From assembly GCF_002105155.1 (NCBI RefSeq), contig NW_019028998.1, forward strand, positions 1-64,000: a stretch of DNA of 64,000 nucleotides, written 5' to 3'. A program made the translations under genes and the position numbers. How positions within the stretch are numbered: position 1 is the first letter of the stretch; the number at the start of each line of letters is the position of its first letter. Below are positions 47,203 to 59,362 of this stretch, one piece after another. The DNA is from Lobosporangium transversale. Its lineage: Eukaryota; Mortierellomycota; Mortierellomycetes; Mortierellales; Mortierellaceae. The notes below the pieces were generated by a model. The model was not told the DNA's origin. It worked only from the letters and a program-made list of their open reading frames with translations, and searched no databases.

Positions 47203-50200
47203 ATGTTTGGGCAAAGAAATGGCGCTGCCCGCTCGCAAGCTGCCTCTGCCCCTCAAAAGCAAAGTACCTGCAGACCAACCGAAGCTGATAGCATCACGAC
47301 TCCGATTCGTTGGAGAACTTCATCCGAATCTATTTCTTCAATTGATTCAAATAATGTTCAAGCCAAGGCATCGGCTGCATCACACCAATTTCAGCATTCA
47401 TTTACACACCGCATCAATGGACAAAATCATCAACAAACTAATTCTACAGCTAATAAGGAACTCAACATTCAGGTAGTCGTTAGAATAAGGTATGAGTACA
47501 TCATATCCTCATTGGATTTTATATACGACCCAAAGTGCTAAAAAGCATATGTTTTTATTTTTTATTTTGGCATGAATCAGATCACGCAATGAACGAGAGG
47601 TCAGGGAGAATTCACCAATAGCAGTACAAGCCCAAAACAAAGAGATCTTGGTACCATCGACACTTGGCGATAGAGCACCGTCAAAATCATACAGCTTTGA
47701 TCGCGTCTTCTTGTACTCTGACCAAGAATGCATCTATAGCGAAGTTGTGACGCCTATCCTTGAGGAAGTACTTACTGGCTACAACTGTACGATTTTTGCT
47801 TATGGACAAACCGGCACTGGAAAGACATTTACTATGGAAGGTGATCTCCGTGACAACTTTGGAGAATGCTCAAGGGATGCTGGTATCATCCCCAGAACAC
47901 TTTATAGCTTGTTTGCAGCCCTGGAAAATAAGGATACGGAATTTTCGGTTCGCGTGTCATTTCTAGAGCTCTACAATGAGGAAGTCAAAGACCTTTTGGC
48001 ACCAGATGATGACCGAAAAGTGGTCAAGATCTTTGATAACATCAAAAAGCAAGGTCCTCTTATTCAAGGTCTCGAGGAAGTATCCGTGTTTACTCCAGCG
48101 CAGGGTATTGATGCGTTGAGGAAGGGTAGTGCCAAACGCACTGTTGCTTCCACAAAGAGCAACGATAAGTCTAGTCGATCCCACGGAGTGTTTTCAATCA
48201 CTGTGCACGTCAAAGAGGCCACAGATGATGGCGAGGAGCTTTTAAAGATTGGGAAACTAAACCTGGTTGACCTTGCAGGCTCTGAGAATATCGCACGGTC
48301 GGGAGCGGAAGCAATTCAAGCAAAGGAAGCAGGACGGATTAATCAAAGCTTATTAACTTTAGGGCGGGTTATTAATTCTCTAGTAGAGAGATCACAGCAC
48401 ATTCCATACAGGTGAGAGATTCAGTACTGAGCCCATGCATTCAATATGAAAAGCAACTGCTTACGTCTCTTTTTTCTTTTTTTTTATAAAAAAAAAAAAA
48501 AAAAAAAAAAAGAGAGAGCAAATTGACCAGGCTTCTTGAGGATTCGCTTGGAGGCAAGACAAAAACATGTATCATCGCCACTATATCACCCGCCAAATCA
48601 TGTCTGGAGGAGACAATTAGCACCCTAAACTATGCAAACAGAGCCAAAAACATTAAGAACACCCCTGAAGTCAATCAGAAAATGTCAAAGAAGACACTTA
48701 TCAAGGAATACCTTCTCGAAATCGACCGCTTAAAAGCCGATTTGAACGTAAGCCGCATACACCGAGTATTTTTTTTAAAAAAAAAAAGATGTATGCTAAA
48801 TGCTCTGGTATATGCCTCTCTATTTTGAAAATCTTTAGGCAACTCGAGAAAAAAATGGAGTTTTCATGACGCAGGAGTCCTATCAGGCGCTTCTCGATGA
48901 AAATACTAGTAACAAGGATTTAGTAGGCGAGACACAGAAGCAAGCAGACATGGTCGCGAAGGAGCTTGCTCGCATAGAGGAGAAGTATAGGGAAAATATG
49001 AAGGCGCTTTCGGCAACAGAACTCAAGCTTAGTATATCAAAATCAGAACTAAAATCCAAACGCATTGAATTACAGGAGGTACAGAACGAGCTGACTAAAA
49101 CCAAACAGGTCTTGGAGGAGGAGGTAATATTGCACCAAGCCCATGCTCACACCGAGAATGAGCTCAATACTGTTGCTGCAGAGCTTCGTGCAACTATTAT
49201 TGAAAGTGTTAAGGATATCGATGATCTTTATAAGGCACTGGATAGGAAGGATGTGATTGAGCATGAGAACCAATTAGCATTAAAAGGGTTTCAGAAGAAG
49301 CTAATAGGTCTCTCTGGAGAGCTCAAGGAGCGTGTTCAGAGCTTTGGTATAGGCCAAGTTGATCTCTTAGCCTCGGTTAAATGCAAAGTAGACAAGGCGT
49401 CCCAAGATACGGTGGCCGAAGCAGAGAGCATGCAGTCATTTTTGAGTGTACAAATGGAGCGCATTTCAAACGCTGTAGAGTCCTTCGATGCCCAGGAAAA
49501 CAGTATGTTGGAAAAGGTTCAGGCACTCAAGCAGGAGTTTGTCACTCTACGATCGGAAGTGATTGAATTTTTGAGCTCACGGATTGAAATTTTGAAGTTG
49601 AATGCTCAAGAGGGCTTCGAGGACTTGAAAAAGACTTTCATAGAATTTACTGAATTCGTCGAACAACACCAAGAAGTCACGAAGAGGCAGGCCCTAAAAG
49701 TGATTGATGATTCGACAAGGCTTTCCAAGGAGAGCTTCGAGGCTCATCAACATGCGCTTGATAAGTACGATAAAGTCACCCGCAGCGAGATTGAGCACAT
49801 GATGCTTCAGAATCGAGCATTACGACAGCAGCTGAAGGAGCAAGAGGCCGCGAAGGATGAGATTAAAAGGCATCTACTGACGAAGATTGGGGATCTGGTA
49901 GATGAATTCCTAGATAGTCAGGCCAATACCCTGATGGGATATTTCTCTAATACACATAATAAGCTGGAAGACTCCGCCTTGAGATTGGCAGACACTCACT
50001 CACAGCAGCGGACATGGTTGACTGAATTCGAGCGGACAGGGATCAAAAATATACAGGCTCTCACCGATTCAAGAAGTGCTCTTGGACAAGAAAGCGATAA
50101 AGCAATGTCCAGGATTACCGACAATAAACATGAATTTGTCGCCCAAGCACACGCCTTGGGTTCACATATCAGGAGTGATTTGCAGTCACAGCAGGCGACC

Positions 50201-51439
50201 GTGCAAACGCGAATGCTCGACGTGGGTACGAGAGTTTTGAAGGGTTACGATGAGCTGCAGTCGCAACGAGCCGCTACTGCCAAGGTCTTTTCGCAGACCT
50301 CGGACCACACCATCGCTGCGCTGCAGGATTTAAAAACACGTACTTCAACGTCCACTACAAACGCAGAGTCAGTGTATAATACAACTTCCCGCGAAGTAAG
50401 GCCTCATCATATGAATGATAATCTGCCCCTTGTATCACTTTTCATAACGATAAATGCTGAATTTTATCCTGAATTGCTCCATCCATTTTAGGTGGTGACT
50501 GCAATAGAACAACTTCAGAAATTTCGTGAAAATGCTAATCAGAGTCTGGGAACAACTCAAAAAGAGACGGAAGAGCTTGTGCTCCATAAATTCAAAGTGG
50601 ATAATTCGAGAGAGAGAACTCCTGCACGTAGAGAATATCAATATCCTCGCACATGGGGCCGTACTAGGCCGTCACAGGAATTGTTGAAAGAATTTCGCGA
50701 ACTAGGTTGCGTCAAGACTTATACGACGGACCAGGGCACTTATCCCAAGGGACTTTCTGATCTAGGCAATAACATAATGACCTCATTTGTACAAGACCAA
50801 GGACCAAGGAATGTGTATGCTTCACAGATAGCGGGCCCTGAGGTCGATGCAACATCAAAAACTAGCACGACCGACAATGACAGTTACGTCCATGTTATGA
50901 AAACCATTCATTCCACTGGCATACAAACAAAGTCGCCGTCTAAAAGCTCTTCACAGTCGCCATTTGGACAGGAAATTGAGAAAGAGGATAATACGAGCAC
51001 ACAGTTAACAACAGTCAACCAAGGCAGCTACATGAAACGGGACTCGACTAGTCTTAGCCATGTGGTGACAGGAGTGCAAGCTATACGTGTCAAGAGATCT
51101 GCGTCAGACATGGACAACGAGTGTGGAGATGAGACCATCTCCCATCATACAGATGACAAAAACAATAACTTGAATGATATCGACAACAGTGCGCAAGCTT
51201 CTTCGGCAGGGCTTTTGAAGACGCAAACAATATCTAATCAAAAAGACCCATTATTCTCAGATGTCGACACTACTGCGCACTTTATCCCAGTAGTGGCCGC
51301 GACCTCTGGAGTTGCGGGGTTCGGTATGGGCAAATCAGGGTTGATGAACGGGGTTGAAGGCCCTCGTAAAGTCAGCCGATCAATGGCAGGAGGAAAGCCT
51401 GTGAGGCGTGGTTTTCTTTCTGGGAATAATAGGTCATGA
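47203..51439 (+). CDS. Kinesin-5 motor (BimC/Cut7/Eg5 family)
   Basis: Exons 47203..47489, 47581..48411, 48513..48747, 48839..50395, 50492..51439; 1285 aa. N-terminal Ser/Thr/Gln tail, motor domain from about residue 90: [13 protein letters not shown]-loop [17 protein letters not shown], switch I NDKSSRSH, switch [11 protein letters not shown], then [20 protein letters not shown] and [17 protein letters not shown] at the neck. A long coiled coil fills exon 4. The tail has a BimC box, [14 protein letters not shown] (about 50,616-50,660), with the Cdk1 target threonine. The family forms bipolar tetramers that push spindle poles apart. Exon 3 begins right after a poly-A run: the acceptor is that run's AG, and the exon restores the RESKLT sequence. 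Confidence 0.96.
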
Positions 51440-51572
51440 AGGGACTTCCCAGGGCTTATTTATATACCATTGTTATTTAAAATACTAGCACCAATGCTAC
51501 TCAAAATGATGACCTTTATCAGATTCATAATAAATAGGTTGGTCTCAACATGTATATTTCTATATCTATACA

Positions 51573-52622
51573 TTATCCTGACAAAACAGAAAGACGTTGT
51601 TTAGTTGAAGCTGTGATGGTGTTGAATTCTTCAGAAGAAATCCAGGCTGCATAGCCTGGACGGCTGTCAAGGACTTGTTTGAGTTTGAACAGACCCGGGG
51701 TAGCTAACGAGAACATATTACGTTCACTATTGGTTTGAGGATTGCACTCTGGAATTGCCATGAATCGTTCCAGACAAATCACGGAGCGTATATCTGCAAG
51801 TGAAAGCTGTATAATATACGCGAGTTAACGCTACTGCTATCATTGTCTTGAATACAATCTCGTGGGATTTTTTTGTTATCTATACGAACCTGATCGCCAA
51901 CATAATGTCCATTATTTCCGTTTTTGGCTAGCCATTTCTCATGTTGCGAGATCCATACAGGTAAGTCTTTAGTCAGGAATTTCTCCAATTCGCGCTGTTT
52001 TATATCTGGAAATGCAAGAAGAACCTTATTTATGTAAAATGACATGATGGCGTTCGAAGAGGAGTAGAATACATTGATAGCAGTTTCTTCCCATTCATCT
52101 TGTCCCAACAGACCAAACTTTCTCGCCAGATAGCGCTCTATAGCCTCCGACTCCGGAATTTCGAGGACAAGGCCAGGGTTAGTAGAGGGTAAGGATGGAC
52201 TGGAACGATGGATTTCGTAAAGAATGGGCATTACTCCAAGTGGGGTATGAGGCTTTTCGGACACCCAATCCTGACAGAGCAAAAGTAGGCAACATCATTG
52301 TAAGAGATATAGCCGAATATCAAATATAAAAAGATGATAATAAATGGTGTGCCGGAATCATTCAATAAAATACTCGTTTTTTTTTTTTTTTTTTTTGCAC
52401 TCTTACACTAGGATAGATGTTCTCCCATTTCACACCAGAAACCGCAAGGATAGCGCGCGTGGTCGCAGCCATGCCGTGAAGCTTCAGATATAGAACCTTG
52501 TATGAAACATTATTGTTTGCTGAATTTACTTCATGCGTGGCTGCCGCTGCTTCAGCAAGCTCGCGACGTGTTCTTGTTGTGAATGCTGAGCCTGGTAGTC
52601 CAGTGCTTGGAGAATGGGCCAT
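51573..52622 (-). CDS. Glutathione S-transferase-like protein
   Basis: Minus strand, exons 52622..52407, 52270..51890, 51806..51573; 276 aa. After a 40-residue leader, the thioredoxin-like domain reads YKVLYLKLHGMAATTRAILA, WENIYPSDWVSEKPHTPLGV-type, MPILYEI..., and LEIPESEAIERYLARKFGLL with the glutathione-contact ES pair. The helical domain contains INVFYSSSNAIMSFY, LPVWISQHEKWLAKNGNNGH, YVGDQLSLADIRSVICLE (N-capping/hydrophobic staple LSLADI) and ends YAAWISSEEF. Catalytic residue probably Tyr near YLKL, as in sigma/pi-like forms. Likely conjugates or peroxide-detoxifies substrates; the exact class cannot be settled. Confidence 0.88.
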
Positions 52623-52896
52623 GGCGAGTTGTGGAGAAATGTCAGATCAGTGAAATTGGAAATAAAGATATTGAAAAGAAAGGGATCTAGCGTTTTAAGA
52701 ACTACACATTATATAGCTATGAGGAATGAGCCACTTCTAACGCATTTTGTGTCACAATGATTCATTGTGCGATGAAAGATTGTAGATCAACATTGGTTTT
52801 AATAGATTATCCAGCATATTTTGGATTGCAACACAGGCAAACACGCATGTCTGTAATTCATAGTTATTCTCCACCTCTGGTCCTGTCCTCCCACTT

Positions 52897-52957
52897 GACC
52901 TCAACCTCAACCTCAACCTCGACCTCGACCTCGACCTCGTCCTCGTCCTCGTCCTCG
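52897..52957. repeat. Hexamer tandem repeat encoding RG / stop
   Basis: Imperfect GACCTC/AACCTC/GTCCTC units on the plus strand; on the minus strand GGA/GGT CGA, then GGT TGA. It forms the C-terminal Arg-Gly tail of the large disordered protein and its stop codon. Confidence 0.95.
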
Positions 52958-55900
52958 CCATAGTGCCCACGGCTTCTTTGAACTGGATTTCTCTTTAGGT
53001 CTACCCCTCCCAGGAACAAAGGTCTGAGTGGGTTTGCTGCGAATTGCCATACTTCCATTAGCTGTCGTAGCATGGCTTCCAAAGAGGACTGACCTCGCGC
53101 CATATCGGTCCTGATCAACAGTATTAGTAGAGGTTGCTCGTCTCGATATTCCATGGGCGGGTAATCCAGCCTGAGGACTTGCGGATTCCGAACAAGAAAC
53201 GGTATTCATTGCAATGGGCATCGGGCCAACTCCAGGCCCAAAAGTTACTCCTTTCTTCTTGCCTGCTGTAGAAGATCGTGTCCGTTTACTATTACCGCGA
53301 GCTCTAGTATGGACGGCACCTTCATCGAATTGTGCAAAGTACATTGCCATGGCTGGATCATCGCGTCGCTTCCTCAAGTCCACAAAATCCTCAAGAACAG
53401 AATCAAGTCCCTCGCATTGATCATGTCCTTCAGCCTCCGTGATTTCAGCGTGGTCCAATGTATTGCCAAGCCCTACGTATTGTCTTAATCTATCATTTTC
53501 ATGTGAATGTCTCCCCTTATCCGACCAGTCTTGACTTTGAAACCCATAGCTGCCTAGCGAAGACAAGCTCCCTTCTTGCAAAATGGCATTCGGATTTAAA
53601 GTTTCTATTGAAGAGGAGGAATTAAACGATGTTTGCACTTGCGCTGGACTCCCTTCGGAGCTAGTCTCAAACAGCTTCTTTAATGTCGTCGCGGCTACCT
53701 TAGCGGTCTTGGATATGGTGAGTGAACCAGGGATAGCACCGATGCCACCAACGACACCACCTAGTCCTACTCCTTTAACTTGGCGTTGGTCTAGATGCTC
53801 CAACATAAGTAGATCATTTTCTTGACTCCAAAGGTTTCCTGTCATCGGATGCCGACGCCCAATTTCAATATCGTCATCTTCATCAAGTGTAGTTGTGCGG
53901 GAGCGACCGTGGTTCCGCTTGAGTAACTGCTGACGCCGCTCACGGGCTGATATTGGGAGTAGATCATCTAGTACTGACGACTTTGGTTTTGATCCTTTCT
54001 TCGATCTCATTGTTCCACGAGTTGGATTATCATCACCAACACGCTGTTCCTCATCAGAATCATCGAGTAGCACCATTGACTTGGATGACCTCTTCTTAAT
54101 AGGGCTCCTCGTCTTGGATCGAGATTTGGTCCTAGTTGATATGTCCGAATACTTGGTCGTTGCAGGCGCTTTGTTGGAAGACTTAAAAGAGCGATTCACC
54201 ATGGAGGATGGCTCGGGCATGTCTAAGAAGTCCTCCAGGTCATTATCGCCGTTCTGAGAGACTTCGCCAGAAGTCATGGTTGGCACTGGCAGGCTGTTAC
54301 TGGTCTCGTCTTTGCTTAATGGTTGTGGTGTGATCGGTTCTGATTTTTGAGTATAAGTGGACTTTCTCCAGCGAAAAGGGCTCTCTGATGCTGATGGTAA
54401 AGACTCAGGAAGGACCTGACCAGGTTGGATTTTAAATGCGCTTTGACTCGACTGACTTTCATATTCAGACATGTAGGCGGTTTCGGCCTCTGTCAGAGGC
54501 CTTTCACTCAAGATCGCAGAATCATCTTCGCCTGCCTTTTGAATGAATGCTTTCGAAGTATCCGTGCTCCTAAGACGACTGTGATCATTGAATTTTGATC
54601 CTTGACGAGGCGATTCGAGAGTAAGACTGTCCACTTTTTGAGTAGGCGTCTCCAGTGAAACTACAGCGTTTTGCGGAGCTTTGACGGGCGTCCTAGGAGA
54701 GTTTGAATCCAGACAATCGCTAGACGTTGGTCTATTTGCAGCATCAGGAGAAACAGAGTTGATATGGGGCAGCCCATACACAAGGCGGTTATGTGATGGT
54801 GTGCCTTCGCAGACATCTATATCCTGCCCCTGGCTTCGGTCTTGGTAACTTTTCTCCAAAGCGAGAGCAATGGCTTCATCTCGTTTCACCATATCATCAT
54901 TCTTCTGCTTCTCCATAGCAAGCAACTCTGCATCGACATGTTCGTTCAACTCCTCAATGGGTACCATAGTATCGCAGATAGGACACTTATTCATCGGCTC
55001 TTGGGATAGGGTAGGTGAGATCCCTTCAAAACTGTAGCTCTCCTGCTCTTGTTCCAATTTCTCGTGAATTCTATGAGCCTGCCCTTTCTGTTGAGTTCTA
55101 TAATCTGGTTTCCCCTGTCGCTGAAATAAATAGGCTTGAGACCTGTCATAGCTCGCCGGTAGGTTCGTCCCTGAGTCTTTGAAAGGAAGCGCTAGATCTC
55201 GACGAGCTAGGAGTCTCAAGCCATTATATCGCCGCGCTCTGTGCCTTACTTGCTCACGCTCCGCTCTCTGTGTCCTTTGATCATCTGAAAAGTCTTCAAT
55301 GTCCTCACTTTGAGAGATGGTGAACTGTGTACTGGGGTGAAACTGTGTCAGCAATTGCGGTGATTCGGAGTGGGTTGAGAATGACTCAATAGTTTCAAGT
55401 GTATGTACATTGTTGACTTCATCCTGCTGGCATGTGTACGCTGCTGCTGCTCTCAATGCCGATTCCATGGCTGAAACATCAGGCGTAATCTCTGAAAGCT
55501 TAATCTTCTTAGGAGATGAAGCCATATAGTGTCGTTCGGATCGCCGTCTCGTACGCGGGCCTGCCAAGGGTGCATCATCATTTCTGTCCTCGAAGGACAC
55601 ATTGCTCGCTGATTGCGCCGTTTCATTATTTCTGCTGTATGTCCAGTCTGAAGCTAGCGCTTGTTTTATATTCCGACGTTGAGAGGCATGTCCTGTCCTC
55701 AATGAAGACCTTGCATTTTGCTCAAGTGTTGGATGGTTGGAAGATGATTTCAATATATGGTTTTCCTTTACTGTATCACGGTCTGCATCGCAGTACGGCG
55801 ATAATTCTGGTGAGAGTGACAACAGTACCTCTCCTAAAGTTTCTTTGGTCCTTGGTATTTGCTCTAACTTCCTCTGTTTTTTTTTAGTATCTGCTAGGCC

Positions 55901-57485
55901 ACCATGCTTTGGTTTCTTCCTTAGGTCCGTGGCAAGGTCCTCATCAGAAGGAATATTCAATATTAGAGGTCGAGGTTTAGTCAGCTTGGTGATTGGATGT
56001 GATGTTTGTGTGTTCAAGTCCTGTGAAGCGAGGTATCTTCTTGAAATAATGCAAGACTCTTGGCTTTCAATGAGATACTCCTGCGTACATGCTTCATCAC
56101 GCTCTTTAAATTGTGACCTTGAGGCAGAGAAAACATGGCTTCGTCCCGATGAGGCTACATCAGATGAATCCATTTCAGCTTCAGAATCAGAAATAACAAA
56201 ACGCGAGACACTCTTTCTTTCATCCCCTTCAAGAACATAATCAGTCCGAGGCAGATCCAAATGAGCTGAGTGGGCAGAAGCTCTTATCTCCCTGGACAGC
56301 CATAGATCTGACGTGGTTTCAGTCTCGGAGTATTCATCTTCGGAATCAAGGACTATGTTATATTGACGGATCCTTTGCTTTGAAGTTGGTGTCGAGAGCA
56401 CGATGTCTTTGTCAGGACCTTCTGTGATTGACCATGGCATCTTATTTGCAGACCCCAAAGGCTCGGTTAAAGATGGTGTCCTTGAGGGTGCAAGTGGCTG
56501 TGGTATAATGTCATCCGCGGTTGGATGGCGGACAGACCTCGGGATGCGCGAAATCTGCCTGAATATGCTCTTGCCGGTCTCCATGGAAAGTTCATCAAGA
56601 TCATCCTCGCTCAAGTCCAAAGCTTCCTTAGATGTTATATGATGGATGACGGGCGAATCCATCAGTTGATCATTGTCGTCATCACTGCTGGATATGATAT
56701 TAATAGGAAGCTGGAAGGCTTTTGATCGCACCTAAATGATATTTCATACAGTCTTCCGGTCTAAGAAATCTTTGAAGCCCACTCAGACTTAAAACTTTCG
56801 ATACAAGTACAGACGCTCTTACCAAAGTCTTCCTTGTGGCTCTACTCCTTGAAGTTAAGGAAACCTTTTTATTGTCTTTGGTCCTAAAATCTGACTCTCT
56901 ATGGGTCATACATAGCGGCTCAAGTTGTGAATCACCAAGGATTGTCTCCTCCTGATCTGAGCAAACGACTTCAACTACTTCGTCACGACGTTTTTTCGGC
57001 GAAGCCAGTCTGAATCCTGGGCTCTCGCTTCGCGTACAATCAAGTGTTGATGCAGAAGTCGACATGAGGATCATGGGCTCAAGGTCAAACCTCGACTTCC
57101 CAAAGGAGGCTCTTCGCAGCTTATTGTGGATGTTCGAATGCTGAGGTTGGCTGTCACTTCGATTTTTCGCAATATCTGTAGATATCAGTTCATGTTTTGC
57201 TTCTGCGGTGTTGGTAGAGAGCCATGGGTCGATCAGTAGTTGACCTTTGTTGCCACCAATTTTGCACAACCGACCTCTGCCCCTGGTTTTTTCAGATTTC
57301 TGATCATTCCTTCCACTGACTTGGCCAGGAGAATTATTGCTGCCATTTCTATTCCCATATTTACCACTGCTAGCGTTAGAATCAGCGGCCATAATACGGT
57401 TAAGATTTAATTCATAGCCAGAATATCTTCTATTATCCTCTTTGAGTGCCGACCGGCCGAATGCTTCCTCGGCGTGGTTTTCCAT
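52913..57485 (-). CDS. Large disordered protein with UBZ-like zinc motif and RG tail, unknown function
   Basis: Minus strand, two exons 57485/57392..56823 and 56731..52913; 1462-1493 aa depending on start (57392 is preferred because 57485 overlaps the end of the neighbouring small ORF). Mostly low-complexity, Ser/Asp/Glu/Arg-rich. It has SUMO-interaction-like hydrophobic-acidic pieces near the start of exon 2 (INIISSSDDDNDQ; VEVVCSDQEET). A single zinc-like motif NKCPICDTMVPIEELNEHVD lies about residue 770, then a helical AIALALEKSYQDRSQ (ubiquitin-interacting-motif-like). Near the end: RHPMTGNLWSQENDLLMLEH. This layout recalls DNA-repair scaffolds such as Rad18/Slx4 type UBZ proteins, but no SAP, BTB or nuclease fold is seen, so no name is given. 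The C-terminus is an Arg-Gly repeat ended by a mutated repeat unit. Confidence 0.75.
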
Positions 57486-58159
57486 CCCAATATGTTGTTG
57501 CTTCAGCAATAGATTCAGATGCAATAACCACCACAGCTTCAGATACCTTAAAAAAATATACAAATCAATTCTGGTTTAGGACATGTGCGAACAGAAAGCG
57601 GCAAGTAGCAATCGACTAAACACAAGCATATTTACGAATTGTGGGGCCTGCATCTCAAATTAGCTCTAATGATTACCTATAATTCAAATGCCCGGATGCT
57701 GATTTATAAAAAAAAAGACAATGCCGACCAGACAAGAGAGATCTTTGTGAGAAAAAGGAAGCAAACACATGTTCTTTAGCATTTTGCAGTTTTTTGACCA
57801 TTAACCTTTACCTTCTCATAAGTGCAAGATGGGCCCTTTTGAAAATGCAAGGACTCTAAAACTGCAAGGCCATCCCTTTCTCGACATTTCTTTGTCTTCT
57901 AAAATGAAGTAAGAACGGATATCAACCTATGACCTGTGCAGGATAGTGGCTAACACCTACAAGCAAGAGCAAGCAAGGTCAAAAAACAATGCACTCTTAG
58001 ATATCTGGAGCAGGTCTTTGAGGACATATTGCCTCCTAGTCCCAAAAATATACTCACGAAGCTCGTTAAGACATCATCAAAGATACCACCCATACTACCC
58101 TGCTCACCCTTTTGTTCATTCTTAGTACTCCTTAATGCATTGTAAGCGTCCTTTGACAT
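57433..58159 (-). CDS. Small protein of about 71 aa, unknown
   Basis: Minus strand, exons 58159..58058 (GTGAGT donor) and 57546..57433; phase 0 at both sides. It reads MSKDAYNALRSTKNEQKGEQ, then GSMGGIFDDVLTSF, then VSEAVVVIASESIAEATTYW and ends RGSIRPVGTQRG. Middle part is an amphipathic/hydrophobic helix. I do not recognise it. Its start codon lies inside the last codons of the upstream ORF (58122..58692), one frame away, so either the two ORFs are separate genes or a frame error splits one longer gene. The intron (511 nt) is long for this genome. Confidence 0.45.
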
Positions 58160-58692
58160 GTTTCCTTATGGGAGCTGGTCTCTTCACACGTTTCTTCGCG
58201 ATCAAACCGGCCTTTCGAAACAGCATTAGATTATCGGAGCAGATGCGGTTTTGTGAAAGAAGCTGGTTGACCTTGCTCTTAGCATCAACGCCAGTCTTAA
58301 GAGCATCCCATTTCAAATTGTTTTTGAGATACTCCGGTCTTGACTGGAGGTCTTTCTAAGACGCTCTCTTATTGACGAGTATGCTTTCTCTTTTGGCAGA
58401 AAATGTTCAGCTGGCAATAGCAGCAGCTTTTTCGAGTGGTAAACGCCGCTCGACATTAACTCTATGGCTTTTTTAGCAGCCGTTTGTGGAATTGATTTTA
58501 CAAATGGGAAAAAGTACTGAGCAAACTCACATTCCAGAAAATTAATTGTGCTACAATACCGGAAGCGAGCAATATTGTAACTGGATAGGAAAGCTCATTC
58601 GAGGTCATGTCTCTATCAATGACCCCACGAGAGGCTATGGAGAAGATAATAAAAGAGACACAAAGTACAACTCTTGAGATACACTTCTCCAT
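58122..58692 (-). CDS. Putative small membrane protein, unknown
   Basis: Minus strand, exons 58692..58531 and 58355..58122; 131 aa. Starts with a hydrophobic segment (VVLCVSFIIFSIAS) that could be a signal peptide, followed by a second one (YPVTILLASGIVAQLIFW), then a charged region: LKWDALKTGVDAKSKVNQLL, RICSDNLMLFRKAGLIAKKR and a basic end (VKRPAPIRKHVKG). Junction phase and splice sites (GTGAGT ... CTTAG) are good. No family recognised. The ORF ends after CIKEY, overlapping the start of the 71-aa ORF by 38 nt; the next frame continues with protein-like sequence, so the true end may be different. Confidence 0.45.
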
Positions 58693-59199
58693 GAATCCTA
58701 ATATTATTATATCCCCACTCGTGAAGGCTGTAAAATTTCATTCAATAACGCTAAGAGTTCTCGAGAATATTTATTGCAGCTGTATAATGTATCCTGAGAG
58801 TTACATTCCTTTTGTAGATGGCCTGAGAGACTTTACTGAAACGATATATTGTCTTGACTGGTCCTGGATATCTTGCTTAAAGACAATAAGAATAACAATG
58901 TTTCAAAAAGATATTACTTCACCTCAAAGAATCCGGTTACCTTACTGCACAAATTCCAAGGTAATGCTGTTTACAATGCTGTAGAGTGGCACGACGTGCA
59001 ATTGCATGGAGTAATAGAGAGACGACACACTTGTTGGACATATTAGGTTCGTTATTGTGTACAAGTTTTTCCCTTTTTTTTTAATCTTCTATTTGTATTC
59101 GCTTTTCTTGACCAAGTTCCTTGCCATGGTCGAATTAAGAGCATTTATGTGTCACTACAATGCCTATATCGCCCTTCATTGCCTTAATCTGGTCAATAG
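58693..59199. other. intergenic gap
   Basis: 507 nt between two minus-strand genes. A 125-codon plus ORF runs across its left part, hydrophobic and without motif; likely chance. Nothing else seen. Confidence 0.35.
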
Positions 59200-59327
59200 C
59201 TACTGCGCAAAGAAGCCCAGCTTCCGCGCAGGGTCACCCTGCAATCTCTTTGTTAAGTCGCTCTCTGCCTCTTCTTTAATTTTTGCATCAAGATTTTTGA
59301 TTAAAGCTTGTCCCATTGTTTTACCGA

Positions 59328-59362
<35 letters not shown>

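Noticed and set aside
58607-58984. 125-codon plus ORF
   Set aside because: Antisense to the small membrane protein exon and without motif; codon pattern not convincing.
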